Shown: in pieces, positions 48,741 through 60,800 of the stretch | How positions within the stretch are numbered: position 1 is the stretch's first letter | Layout of the letters: the number at the start of each line of letters is the position of its first letter | Assembly: GCA_019843655.1 (NCBI GenBank) | Contig: JACDQD010000004.1 | Span: forward strand, 29,523,872-29,587,871 | DNA length: 64,000 bases | DNA from: Lethocerus indicus | Taxonomy: Eukaryota > Arthropoda > Insecta > Hemiptera > Belostomatidae | Direction: 5' to 3' | Program-made: the position numbers and the translations under genes | Notes under the pieces: generated by a model | Told to the model about the DNA's origin: nothing | The model's input: only the letters and a program-made list of their open reading frames with translations | The model's database searches: none

Positions 48741-49370
48741 CTATACGACTACATATATATCATTATTATTCCTCCGGTCTTATCTCTAAAATAACTCATA
48801 GTAAGAACTTAACCTATAAAACAGTATTATATAATAAACCAAACTCTTTCGGGTTAAAATTATAAATTCCCAGAAACATTATTTGGCGACTATCAATCAA
48901 CGCCGTTGAAACACGATAAAAAAACCCCAATTATCGCTGATTTAATCTACGATGAATTCGCAATGGGCAACAGAAGTGTTTTTAAGCACAATACAGGCTG
49001 GGAAGTTTATCTTGCCGGCCCCAAAGTTCGTAACAAGTTCACCGATGACTTCTTGGATAATGAAGTGGCGGGAACTTCGTCACGAGCAACTAAAATTGGG
49101 TGATTGGAATCGAAGATCGGGCCTACAGAGTTTCGAACATTAACAAGCTGAAAATCTGTAAATACTTAAACCGACTGGACTAATGGAATAGATTTAGATT
49201 TAATTGCATACTGAAAAAAATTCAGACACGGAGTGGAGGGAGAAGCAAGTTTCGATATATTATTAATGCCAATAATGTTGGCACACATTCTAAACTGTTA
49301 TAAAGTCGACTATTTAAAGGTAAATATTTTGAAATACTGTTTCAGTATGTTCTGGCTGTATGTGTTTTGG
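48741..49370. other. A+T-rich non-coding DNA
   Basis: No gene recognised. Two overlapping plus frames (65 and 63 residues) at 48906-49143 are not recognised. Confidence 0.45.
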
Positions 49371-49640
49371 TGGCGAGGAGTTAAGCGGCAGTTTTGAAAC
49401 GGCGGCTGAGAGCGGCGGCGTTTATGGGCAGTGTCTCGGTGTAATGGCCGAGATTAGTGGACGACACGAGGTCTAAAGCTTGGGCGTTCCTGTCTCCTCC
49501 AATTTCCTACCCGACCCCGGTCTACTTCTCCCCGGGGACTTCTTCCCCTTTAACGATCACCTCGGGTACACTCCTTATGCTTCTCCTTATTGACCGGCTT
49601 CACCCCCATCACTTTACCACATACACACACACAGCATTGC
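49371..49640. other. GC-rich island
   Basis: GC-rich block (GCGGCGGCGTTTATGGGC core) with CCCCGGGGACTTCTTCCCC and an (AC)n stretch at 49621-49631. No exon is supported. Confidence 0.4.
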
Positions 49641-50443
49641 GAAACGATATTAATGGAAATTGCCCATTACCTCATAGCTAAACAGTATTTAAACGGCATT
49701 TAAATCATTTCCCTTATTAATTGATAATTGAATTTATATTTTTCTCACTGATTCGCCTGTTCGCTACCAGGGTCTTCTGGAGAAAACATCCACCATAGCC
49801 CAAGATTTTTTTCGCGATTATATGAAATTATGTGGAATAGATTTTACGTGTGTGTATTTAGAACAGTCTAAAAAAGTAAAATAAGTATTCTTTTAAACTG
49901 ATACAAATATGTGACGCTGGGTTATAGATAAAAACTAAACGCTGTAGCCAACGTTTTTCTTAAATAACTATATTAAAAAATGGGATGAAGCTTCAATATA
50001 CTCCCTTTCTTGTTTGTATCATATCCGTGGGTATGAACCCACGTAATAACGTTCGCGGTAAAACCTTTATGTCGTATCCTATGGGCAAATATTCGGCGTA
50101 TAGTAGGGATCATTAACCTTTCAGGGCAATTCAAAGCCCTTTAGGGGATAATTTTTCATACATTTTATAGCCCCTACTTGACACCCACAGTGCCGACGAG
50201 GGGGGCGCAAACAACTGTCCCCAATATACAACCGATATTGCCACGGATCCTGAATAAAAGTGCTATTCGATCCGTAACACTTTACTCCTTCTTTTATTTC
50301 AGTCAACATGTAGAGTAATAGATAATTCACTTTGTACGATATCTTACTATCAGTAATAGAACTTCAAAATCAGTATCATTTATTCAAAAATCAAAACAAT
50401 TGGGGCTTAACAGGACGAGTGGAAAGAGAAATCAGTTTAACAT
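49641..50443. other. A+T-rich non-coding DNA
   Basis: No gene recognised. Confidence 0.5.
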
Positions 50444-50590
50444 ACCTGTTTTGTGGTCTGCGAGGGGTTGGTATACCGTAAATTTTGTGTTTCTGTCTCC
50501 TCTCGCTGGTTTGTTCTTTTGCTAGACCGGTTTCGGCTGCTCGCGGATGATTCGGCTGCTGGCCGCTACTGAAGATGGCGAGCAGCCGAC
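50444..50590 (+). mobile_element. Foldback-like element, fragment 4 (terminal block with inner hairpin)
   Basis: Begins ACCTGTTTTGTGGTCTGCGA, continues TTTCTGTCTCCTCTCGCTGG and TTTTGCTAGACCGGTTTCGG. It then folds back: TCGGCTGCTCGC (50533-50544) is the exact inverse of GCGAGCAGCCGA (50578-50589). Between them lies CCGCTACTGAAGATGGCG, the subterminal block of the family in inverted orientation. There is no tandem array or stem-loop block. It is a solo terminus or an end-to-end deletion product. Confidence 0.75.
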
Positions 50591-53110
50591 AATCCGTCAT
50601 TAACTCATTAACATTATCATTATTCATTAAATCATCTCGGCTTGTGGAAGTGATTACTCTTTGAACTTTCTGAACCATGTCTGGTTGGTGACAGAAACCA
50701 GAATATTACAACAGATATTACACTGAGTATTCCTTCAATTCATTCAATGAGTGCGTAAATATTCCTTTCAGTGAGTACTATAACATTGATTCAAATCGGT
50801 TATATTTTAGGAAATACTCCGATGGTGAAATCCGAGATCACCATCCACCGTATCGAGGTTTGGACTTATAGGCCACTCCAGTGGGATACGCCGGATAGCA
50901 GGAGTCCCTGTTTTTTTTCGATATTCATTCATCACCGGTAATTCCATCCGACAGCCCCATTAGGCCATCGAACTCTCTCCATTTCAGTACGGCCGCCATC
51001 CCACACTCTGCCATGGCTTCGATATCTTTATCGAAATTATAAATTTCGTTAATATTTTACCCTGAGCTGGGGGGGTTGGCGAATGAACATGAGGTTGCTA
51101 TATTTAGTTACTGTGCTGTAAAGAAATTGGGGAAATCTCATATATACATTTATTTTACGTCTATAATTTTGACATGTAATTCCTGTAACTTACCGGTTTC
51201 TAACTCTCCCTCGATTCCATTTTTAATTGGCATTTTCCTATTTCCTGTTACATTTATTTACACAAATCGAATATGCAAGTGCAAAACAAAATCACACGAG
51301 TGATAATAAATTTCCAATTTCTTATTATCATACACTATTCTTTTAGTTAATTTTATTTATTTGTTCTATTTAAATGTGTATAAACTCGTGAATTTGGTGG
51401 AATAAATTGGATTAGTTCCAAATTATTGTGTATCAAATGTCTCTACAACTAGTGAAACAGGTGGGGGTTGGCTGAATATTTAAGCTGCATTTGAACTTCA
51501 CCGAACATTCACGCCATCGAAACAATTGTGTTCACCTCTCTCTGTCTCTCTCTCTAATTCGGAGTACGGATAATTTGAAAATGGAGTTCCACCACCCGTT
51601 AAGATAATGAGAGACAACTTCAGAAGGCACTCAATAACCTAATAGCTGCTCTAATGTTCTTAGCCCGGATTACTGTTGGGATCACTAATCATTGAAGTTA
51701 CCATTTTAGCTTTGCTTAATAATGATATTTATCACTTGTATATTTAGAATTGACCTAATTAATTATAGACAAGGGAACATGGAAATGGTATGTGATATGA
51801 GACGCTTTGAGGTTGGATTTAAAAGGGGTCAGATTGAGTAGGTAATAACGCTAAAAAGTTATGGCTTTTATATTAATAATAAATGTATCAATCATATTCT
51901 GTAGAAACTTAATTAGTATTCGTATTAAAGTAACAAATTTACTTTCGCATGCATACTAAAATCCTATATTCTACTTCATACTTGAAATTTTAATAAAATC
52001 GATTGCATTTACCCTGAATTTTACGAAACTAGTATATAAGCGTATAAGTAATAAAATTCAAACGGACTCACACCCCATCCTAAATAATTTCTCTTTAAAT
52101 TCGACCTGTGAAATCGATTCGTAAATTCCCAGAAGCAATATCCGGATTATACGAGAGACATTGGAAAATTATTTAAATTGACTTACCTCCGTGGATTTTG
52201 GTAGCTTCATTTACATAAACTGGGAACACTAAAGTGATTAGACCTGAACAGCTTATGCACTTAAAAGGGTAACTCAGCCTAAGCAGGAGGATGTTATAAG
52301 AGAAATTGTTATTAAATTGTTTATTAACATATTTTAATATAAATCAATATAAGAAATTATTAATTTTTCATTAGATATAGTCTTACACATTTTAAATAAT
52401 AGTAAAAAGAAATAAAATAAAAACAAATATATTACAGAAATAACAAATATAATAATAAGCCTCATTTATAATTTTTATTATCTACTTTATTTGATTGACT
52501 GTAATTTTGAATGATTATTCGAATAAGTATTCAAAGTATTATAGAATATTGCTAGGGAGTAAAATAAGTTGTTAATAGGAGTTGATATACAATGAAAAAG
52601 AACAGCCCAACATCGCTATTCGTCTCTTTCTTCTTCATTTTCATCTCCCCTCTTGTGAAGACCACTTCATAAGAAAAAGAACCATCATAAGAAGAAGAAG
52701 TCCATTATTCTCCCTTCTTCCTTTTATTTCCCCACTCGCCAGCGAAATTCGCGGAGTTTATTTTGGATTGAGCGTCGATAGGAACGCCTTATAAGCACTG
52801 AAAAATTAATGCCAGACCAAGAAAAAATTAGTGTTCGGTAATTTTACATTATCGTCTATCTACCGAAACCTTCATTCGTGACAATTAAAATGTGCGGTAG
52901 TGTGGAGTTTATTTTTGATGATTTAAGATGACGTGGGGTCAATAAAATGGAAGCCAGAATCGTATTCCAGGCATATAACCGGTTTTGTCAGGTTCTTCCG
53001 TAAGGGTATACAAAGGAACCGAATAATTAAAAACTTAATTACCGTACACTGATATTGTGGAAATTCTTTATTACATCCAGGGCACTCAGTTGTTAAATTA
53101 GCGGGTTATA
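50591..53110. other. A+T-rich non-coding DNA
   Basis: About 2.5 kb with no recognised gene. A (CT)n-like tract is at 51535-51555. Patches near 50870-51010 are slightly GC-richer. Confidence 0.5.
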
Positions 53111-53420
53111 ATCTTGGCATATTCATATTTACATTGGAGACCGGTCAATCGAGGCGATTCGGTTATGGACGTTAGTTTGAATTTGCATTCAGGAGGTAGT
53201 TGACTCCTGCTGGTAGCTTTGATCTGGCGGACCTCTGTGCGCGTGTCGCCCCCCCCCCCCCAGTGTCTGGAGTTTCGGCCCCAGGGGGATCTCCGGTGAC
53301 CTCGACTTTCCTGGCAAAAAAAAAATCGTCCAGTCAAAATTTGGGGACCGAAAATCGTTTGTTTCGATTTCAGATTCGATACCCAAGATCATTGTCTAAA
53401 TTTCGTCTTTAACCGCCGAA
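53111..53420. other. GC-richer island with C13 run
   Basis: GC-richer block with 13 consecutive C at 53249-53261 and an A run at 53318-53326. Three overlapping open frames on both strands show no recognisable protein. Confidence 0.45.
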
Positions 53421-53753
53421 TCGATTAACTAGGAACGTTTTTTTCACAAGCTAAAAGATCAGAATACCTGAACAGAGTATAGTTCAAAGGAAAAGGGACA
53501 GTGACAACAGCACTCATTTCTCGAGACAGAATAGGCTTACAGTTCGAGGCACATGTCAAACAAGGTTAGAAAATCAAGGCGTTGTAAATAGCGGCGCCAA
53601 ACTACGATTACTCTCCACTTCAACTTAAACTCACGGCCTTAAAACTGCACTTTCAAATTAGGATATTTTAAAATAATTAATGTTGTACAAAATAAAAAAG
53701 AGAAAACACAAATGAAAACCTTAAGAAATAATATTATCAGAATAGCTCAGAAA
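53421..53753. other. A+T-rich DNA with possible retrotransposon tail
   Basis: TGTACAAAATAAAAAAG (53684-53700) matches the last 17 bases before the A tail of the jockey-like copy at 38205. No coding similarity lies upstream. This could be a severely truncated 3' end or chance. Confidence 0.3.
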
Positions 53754-54614
53754 ACCTGTTTTGTGGTCTGGGAGGGTTGGAATACCTTAGATTTCGTGTG
53801 TTTCTGTCTGCTCTCGCTAGTTTGGAGACTGCTTTTGCTAGACCGGTTTCGGCTGCTAGCCTAAATAATACTAGGTAATTCAGTATTACCTATTACCTAG
53901 CGCCCCCTTTAGTGGGGTGCGGAAATGTCCTTAACTAAAGGTCGTTCGGTGCACTTGCACCGATAAACTAGAAAAAAATTACTAATTATACTGCTGTATA
54001 ACGCGTCGTAAATAATTTTTCTGCTTGACCCGGTGACGGCGTCACTAAAACTAACCCGCATAACTCATGTGTATGGCGGGTCTAGTATTAGCGCCGTCAT
54101 TACATCCATTATTGTGTACAATATAGCCTCGAAGAAGGTGCCTTGCGTTCACAAAAAGAAAATTTGTTAAGAAATAAATTATTTTCCATTGTCCTATTAT
54201 AATATAAAAAAGGGGGTGAATACAGTGAGTTTAAATAGGATTTCTCTGCTTTGGATGCGTCTTTGTTCTATGCATCAGACGATATAGAACTACAGATATA
54301 GTTTTATCTCCATTAAATATGCGCCTTGCATCTTCCCATTGTATTCGGTCGCTCAGAAAAATTTCAGCCGAAACAGGAAAACGCTTCATTACTCGACTGG
54401 GGGAATTAGCCTCGTAAGTTGACCAATTTCCCGGTCGGGTCAGACACAAAACCCTGAATAGGAGTACTCGACTAAAGTTCGTTGAGTGCACTTGCACCGA
54501 TAGACTAGCGCTCCCTGAGGTTGGTGAGAAATCTACTACACCGCTACTGAAGATGGCGAACAAAAGACAAAACCAGCGAGAGGTTACAAAAACACATGAA
54601 ATTTACTTTACCTG
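53754..54614 (+). mobile_element. Foldback-like element, copy 5 (terminal blocks at both ends, inverted)
   Basis: The most complete copy, about 860 bp. The left terminal block starts ACCTGTTTTGTGGTCTGGGA (53754) and runs to GGTTTCGGCTGCT. Then come a small inverted repeat (CTAGGTAAT/ATTACCTAG), one 70-bp unit (53899-53971) and the 146-bp stem-loop block (54018-54163). About 300 bp of internal DNA follow, then a second degraded unit (54465-54530), the subterminal CCGCTACTGAAGATGGCG (54541-54558) and an inverted terminal block ending near 54614. The inverted ends make a DNA transposon likely. A minus-strand open frame (54231-54563) crosses the interior; its product is unrecognised. Confidence 0.8.
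54018..54163 (+). repeat. 146-bp conserved block with stem-loop
   Basis: Identical at all 146 positions to 36627-36772, although the flanking tandem units differ. It contains the 66-bp stem-loop (54034-54099), then GTGTACAATATAGCCTCGAA, GAAGGTGCCTTGCGTTC and CACAAAAAGAAAAT. Confidence 0.9.
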
Positions 54615-54740
54615 AATATTATTACTTCAATTTATAGTTTGGGAATGGTTCCTTTATTTTTTTGTTTGGATTATTGCCGTTATTATAAATAATTTGGGGA
54701 TCGCTTTGAAACTATTTATGGTAATAAATTGAGTTGATGC

Positions 54741-55190
54741 GGTCAGAGGTCGCAGTTAAACCTCCTCCGAATGCTTATCGGAAATTAATTGGGCGGTCTA
54801 ATGGAAAATCGTTAAATTCCTCGCGTGCATCATAACATTGTTTGGGTGCGAGCGGGTCGGGCCACAAAGGGCGCAAGGTGAACTGACAGTGTGCCGCCGT
54901 TATGAGCCTGCAGGATAGGAGTGGAGGGGACAAGGGAGCGAAACGCCAATCTCCTCCCGGCTCAAGAACCAACCACCGGGTCTCTACCCCTCCCGCCATC
55001 TCGCTTTATTCAATAGCGCTTCCCTCCACATCGGGGGCCTTGTGCCGGCGCGGGGGCGGTAGCTATTGTTGTTTTTACCCCGGGCCTAATCCTCGGCCCG
55101 ACTTCCGCTTCGGGAGAAAATCGGCCTTCCCCCCCCCACAGCCAAAGGAGTAGAGGAGACTTTCCGGAGCGAGAAAAATCGGGCAGAAAT
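54741..55190. other. GC-rich island
   Basis: About 430 bp of GC-rich DNA (GGGGGCGGTAGC and CCCCGGGCCTAATCC cores; C run at 55129-55137). Plus and minus open frames of 74-83 residues overlap, with no recognised protein. Confidence 0.45.
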
Positions 55191-56930
55191 TTCATTTAGT
55201 GCGGAGTAAAGAATATATTAAAGTCCTAAAATTAAAAAGACGAAAATATTTTTATAAGAAAATATCCCCTATAGAAAAACCCTCATAATACGGCGTTCCT
55301 CGACCTTAAATTGTAAGGGGTATTCTGTACAAGGGCAGAATACAAAGAATTGTTCTTTCTAAAAATAATAATTTATTTATAACGATTAATATAATAGGTA
55401 TGGTATTGGACGTATATAATCCACTGAACCGAAGGTTAATAATAATAGTGTGTGCAGTACTTTGGGGCAAGATAAGCTATAAAACTCTTGTTCTACAGGA
55501 CATATCTGTTCTATAATTGTAGCCTGATATTTTGATGAGAGATTTTTTAAGATTTATTCTGTAAATAAGGATCATTCAATTGCATCTTCTTGTATTGTCT
55601 TAACGCGTAAGTGAAAATTGCAGAATAATCTTTTTTTTAATCAAGTTGAAATTAACTTTAATCATAATTATATAATGTCTTGTTGAACACTAACAAATTG
55701 GCACTGATTAGCAACAAACTTGTTGTTCACAGCAGCCATTATGTAAGTCCTCTTGCTTTGTTTGTTTCAAGAAGTCTAATAGAGTCGTACATTATGTTGG
55801 CATTTAACTGCTATTAGCCAACCGACTTAAGTTCTGAATAACGCACGGAAATTGCCCTAACCCAACATCCAATGAAACGAATTCACGTACAACTCAATCT
55901 GACGGTTTGTCTCTACCCAACAAACGTGTGTAATATTTGGAATCTGGAATGATTTATATCGGGTACCGACACGTCGGCCGCAGTGACATTTTCCATAGGG
56001 ATTTATTGTCCCTGAGTGGCAGCGGTGGTCTTTTCCAAAATGATTAATTGAAAATAGCTAATTCGCATATTTTGAATATAAAACGTTCGATTTTATAAAG
56101 AATTTTATAGAGTGGGAAATAATATTGATAAGTATATTCATAGATGGATTTATTTTCTCAAGTGAATTGAATAATGAAGTGAAATGAATAAAAACATTAC
56201 CACCACTGGAATTAATTCATTGATGAAATTCTCATTATCTATCATTTCTAGGTATTCCTCTGAATTATGAATGAAATTAAATCTATACATGTTATATAAG
56301 TTCATTTTAACTCAGATTTAAAAAGGATAGGATATTGTGTGTTCCGGGGGCCACATACACAGGAGGTGGTCGAACATAATGCAGTAGACGGGTCGCCTGC
56401 GGTATAACCAGTCTCTTATCGTGTCGCCCTAAAAAAAACCTTAATACATCATCTCAGTCAATAGCTCCTCTTTTCTTTTTTTTTTCTATCCCGGCGCCAC
56501 GTCCCCCGCCTCTCTGCCGCAATATGTTATTTGTATCGAATAAAGGACTTTTATACGCATCCTCGCTGTCATATCAACGCGTGAAAACATCGATCCGATA
56601 TATTCGGAATAGTATAAGTACGGTGTGCGCAAAGTATGGTCATGTGAAATAAATCACTGATAAATTACTGGGTATGACCAGTGTAATTGAACGAACTGAA
56701 AAACTTCAATAGATCGATATTATTAACTAGTATTTATGGTGTTAATTAAGAAATAAACAAACATGAAAATATTTATCGCATTATATTTACCTCTTTATGT
56801 TATTATAATATTTGTTCGAAGGTAATGAAAGTATACACTGTATACTGTATCGTATACTCCTCCGGTTGAGAAATGCGGCGGTTAGATGCCACAGCAGAAC
56901 CTTTGGTTTGCTTGGATAGAATCCCACGGT
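55191..56930. other. A+T-rich non-coding DNA
   Basis: No gene recognised. A GC-richer patch at 56340-56520 includes a T run and CCCGGCGCCACGTCCCCCGCC. Confidence 0.5.
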
Positions 56931-57200
56931 AGAATTCCTTTTCCCCTTTCCTAGTTCGTGGGGGCTAATCGAGGGGGGAGATGTCGGACGGCGGTCTTTT
57001 CACGGCGGGGATTCGGCGTCGGACATTTGAGTTGGGATGGCCCCGGTGAAATATGATTTGCGCCCCGCCACAAAGCCGCCCCCACGGGACCGCCCCCGGC
57101 CCTGCATTCCCCTCACCGCCCTCAGGGGATAACACCCTCCCCCCCCGCGGGGGGTGGGAACCCCGAGTCGGGGATTCGTCGACGACCCTTGACCCAGAAT
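56931..57200. other. GC-rich island with perfect GC palindrome
   Basis: Contains CCCCCCGCGGGGGG, a perfect palindrome near 57141-57154. Opposite-strand open frames of 106 (-) and 84 (+) residues overlap and are not recognised. Confidence 0.45.
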
Positions 57201-57410
57201 CGCGTATCTCCATGAATTTGGACACTCGTTTATCTATCTTAGAAAAAAAAACGGGAATTAAAATATTTCTCTCAATACACTGCATAATATTTGAGCAGGT
57301 CTTATAAAGGGATTTAATCGTCGAACCAGGAATATAAAAATGTTGATAATCAATGATTATGGTGCGGCATCAATTGAATTTTAACGTATTCACTGGGGTT
57401 TATGACTTCA
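57201..57410. other. A+T-rich non-coding DNA
   Basis: No feature supported. Confidence 0.45.
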
Positions 57411-57800
57411 AATTAGCGACTGATTTGAAAATTCGATCCGCCACTCCGGAATCCGCTAACAAGGACCACAATTACCGGCGACTTCACCGATATCCCGGAA
57501 TGCACCAATGAACCGTTGTTGTCAGTATCAACTGTTAGGAATTGTTCGGTACTGTCGGTTGGCAATGCCAGTTACGCTTGAATCAATCGGACCAATTATG
57601 TCTAATGGGATAATTATTTGCCAACGGGCGATGAATATGCAACGGCAATCGGCAAGGACCGGAGCTAATTGAAACGCTCGACAGTTTTCCTCCAAGACCG
57701 CCCGCTAACTTCGTCCACAGATTAAACCCCATTGAAACGGCTAATTGACGCGTGTTTCTACGGGCGGCGGTCGAAAATGATAAACGGAAAATGGCTATTT
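57411..57800. other. GC-richer island
   Basis: Moderately GC-rich, CpG-containing block (CGCTCGACAGTTTTCC, GGGCGGCGGTCG). The 105-residue minus frame at 57583-57900 has no recognisable domain. Confidence 0.35.
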
Positions 57801-58282
57801 CCACTTTGCAATATTTTGTTTGTCGGCGAATTGAAACCGGCAGAATAAAGTGTATTCGATAGATATTTGGAGAATAATGAATAAAGCTCGGCGCGTACAA
57901 ACCGGGTGACAGAAACTCGATCCACCAGAGTGATGCATCAAAAGTGGCTTTTGTTTTTCCAAATTAAGTTGGAACGGCAATCGATACCGATCCGATTCCC
58001 GCCGACGATTCATTCAAAAATATGCGCGATAACTCTACTGATATTTGAGTATTTAACTTGTTCAGTGAAAATGGAAAAACACAATTTTTACTATTCTCCT
58101 TAATTTAATAATGTTTCATTCGTTACAGAGTATATTTCTACAACTTCAAATTAATGTTTATAATTTTTCAGACCAATAACAATATTTATTATGCAAATAT
58201 TAATTTTTATTTACAGCCAACGTGAGAATTAAATTCATGGGACTTTCATACTTTCGATTATCAACTTTTCAATATATATATA
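57801..58282. other. A+T-rich non-coding DNA
   Basis: No gene recognised; it ends in (AT)n at 58271-58282, where the mariner inserted. Confidence 0.5.
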
Positions 58283-58549
58283 TTAGGTTGGGGAAAAATA
58301 ATCCATTATATGTGACGCTGGATGGAATCAGTAGCGATGATTTACTTTAGTGATGGAATTACTTTATGATTTAAAACTGTTTTGTGGTCGATCTTCAGTC
58401 CCAAGGCGAAGCTGCGGCAGCTCTCATGTGGGTTTTCTGAAACCGCTTTAAAGATTTTATTAACATTTTCGACGATAGGCTTTTCACATCAAAATTATCG
58501 GAACGGAATCGATGAAACAAAAATAATGGATACTTTTTCCACAACCTAA
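58283..58549 (-). mobile_element. Mariner (mellifera-like) internal-deletion derivative
   Basis: A 267-bp cut-and-paste transposon remnant. The left inverted repeat reads TTAGGTTGGGGAAAAATAAT and the right end, on the minus strand, TTAGGTTGTGGAAAAAGTAT. Both ends are flanked by TA (58281-58282 and 58550-58551), the mariner target duplication. Inside, the minus strand keeps part of the N-terminal DNA-binding domain of the transposase, while the catalytic DD34D part is missing. It cannot move by itself but might be mobilised by a related transposase. Confidence 0.9.
58345..58488 (-). pseudogene. Mariner transposase N-terminal fragment
   Basis: Minus-strand translation gives KPIVENVNKIFKAVSENP, then HESCRSFALGLKIDHKTVLN, about 48 residues without a stop. 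IDHKTVL is the recognition helix region of the second helix-turn-helix of mariner transposases, and RPIVENVDKI-type sequence precedes it in the family. A full transposase has about 345 residues. Start codon, catalytic domain and stop are all absent, so this is a relic within the deletion derivative. Confidence 0.85.
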
Positions 58550-58700
58550 TAGAAAATGAAACAAAGTAAATGACACGAGGGACGATGTCCCTGATTGGGC
58601 CAAAAACAAATACAAACCCAGCTGATATTATAATATTCGCCATTAACAGGATGTAAATGGAGCGGAATGATGTTGTTGGAGGGGATAGTAGGGGGAAAAT

Positions 58701-59035
58701 AGTTGCTTGGCTACCTTAGTCGGGTGAATTTGAATTGTATTTCAGTCGGGAATTGTGGTGCTGCCTACCGGATAAGTCTGTTGAGCGCCCGGGGGGTTGG
58801 GGGCGGCGGCGGGGATCGAAAAACGGATTCCCCGACAGGGCAAAACAGCCGGGAATTGGGGCCCAAGAAGAAATAACGCCGAGATCCCCTCTCGGGCCTC
58901 CTGAATATGGATGGACCCGTGGGCGCTAGCTCCAATCCCAAACCGAAATTGAAGTGAATTGATTATGAACGCAGATTTTCGATAATGCCCGAAAAATCGT
59001 TCGACGCCCCATCCCACTCTCTCTTTCTACAGTTT
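58701..59035. other. GC-rich island
   Basis: GC-rich block with GCGCCCGGGGGGTTGGGGGC and GGCGGCGGGG. Plus and minus open frames overlap and are not recognised. Confidence 0.45.
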
Positions 59036-60220
59036 AAATTGCGTTATGCGGCCTTCTAGATACTTCCCGTTCTGTAGACAGAATCGATGGAAATGAATCA
59101 CAGAGCTTCATTTATTTATTCGTTGAATTGAAATAGGTCATAAGCTACCAACCAACCGATAGGCGGAATTCGATTAGTGTTATATTGTGGTTCTTTCATG
59201 TGCCGCAGCGTGTTAATGAAAACCCAGTGATCACAGTAACAGTGCCCTGACAGGATTATTCATAGGCAGGTGGTCTAAAGGCTCACCATAAAACCTGGTC
59301 ATGAGTAAAAATAGGTCGACAAACTAAATAATATTAAAATATACTTTTAGGATTTAATACACCTAGTCCAGAATTTAGAAAGTATTTATAAGTAAAACAA
59401 ACCTCGACTAAGTATATATTATGACTATTAAATTATTCCCAAGGGATTCAACTTAGAATTAAATATACCTGCCGCAAGTAGCACCTATTTATTGTAGCTT
59501 GCATTCTTTAATATTCCGGAATTTTAGAACGCCGGAGCCAAGAACGACTGGGCCGATATCGAATTAAAAGTCCGCCGGAATTAATTTCAGAATGTTTCGA
59601 GCGGAGTATGACCGAAAGTATGAACGGAATTTCCGCCCGCCCGCATTGACTGTTACTGGGTTTCACTTAAACATAAATATCTGGGGATTAGGCCGTTGCC
59701 GCTCTCTCTACAGGTGGGAAATTCTTGTTACAGTATAATACTCTGCGCCTAAAGTTTGTATAGGAAAACGTTAAAACCTGAACTGGTGAATTTTAGGAAC
59801 GTAGTATTATACATTTCCAAAATATAGATTTTAGGCAATTTTATACAGATAATTATACAAATTATTGAAAATATCTTTCAAACTAGGTATATTTTCTAAT
59901 TTAGTAGGAGTTCAATTCTAAAATCATTAACAACGGCACTTTCGAATTTTCCTATGTATTAACTGGAGCAGGTAGATATTGAATAAAGAAGTTATCCGTT
60001 TCGGAATATGCGTAGTCAATTTAGTAACCCGTAGGCTAATTTTAAACAATTTTTTATCAACCTACCCCCATCTCGTCCTGTACTTTCCTGCAAATTGAAT
60101 CAGTAATCTTCAATGCCTTAAATTAATCGAAGGACCGAAAGATCTAAGATAAAATTTCGCTTTTCATTTCTTTACTTTTTTCCTCGCCTCGGAAATTCTT
60201 TTTCCAAATTTTGACTACGG
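59036..60220. other. A+T-rich non-coding DNA
   Basis: No gene recognised. A GC-richer patch lies at 59525-59650 (GCCGGAGCCAAGAACGACTG). Confidence 0.5.
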
Positions 60221-60800
60221 CAGGCCGCATCGCAGGAGTAGAAAATCAATGCCACATCTCCGCTTCGTGAGAATATGAAGGGGTTGGGGGAGGAGTGTGG
60301 ATCAGAAGTGAAGGGGAGGAGGGAAAATATATGTGGGGCGGGGGCGGATTAATAGAAGCGATGAAGGGGACGGAGCGGAGGAGTGGGAGGGGGTGGGGTT
60401 CCAAGAAATTTATGGCGATCAAAATCAATCATGAGAGGAATAAATAATCCTACTAAGTCCCGGCGGCGTGGGCCTCACAGCCAAGCCGGATGAGCGGGCC
60501 CCGATCGATATAATAATTAAAGCCGGAGGGGCCAGCATTTCGGGGTCGAACTTTAAATCGGCGTAATATCGGGCCGAAGCAATATCGTTTCCCTCCGAAG
60601 AGGGGGCGTTCTAAATTCGGGCGGCTACCGACTTTTAATGGGGGAACCGGGACCACCTATTTCTCCCCGGACCCGGGCTTTAACAAGTGAACCTTGATTC
60701 AATAACTCCGCTATACGGGCCGCGATTAGACTCACTTCAAACACCGGCCCCGGTCCGATGAGTACAGGATTCGCGGACTGCATTTTCCACCACTGTTCAA
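60221..60800. other. GC-rich island, purine-rich left half
   Basis: The left half (60270-60400) is strongly purine-rich with G runs. The right half (60450-60750) is mixed GC with many CpG. A 63-residue minus frame at 60625-60816 looks protein-like (IAARIAELLNQGSLVKARVR) but matches no family I can name and has no support as an exon. Confidence 0.45.

Noticed and set aside
58375..58392. CTGTTTTGTGGTC inside the mariner resembles the start of the foldback terminal block
   Set aside because: The match is about 13 bases, lies in the mariner transposase reading frame on the other strand and does not extend; coincidence.
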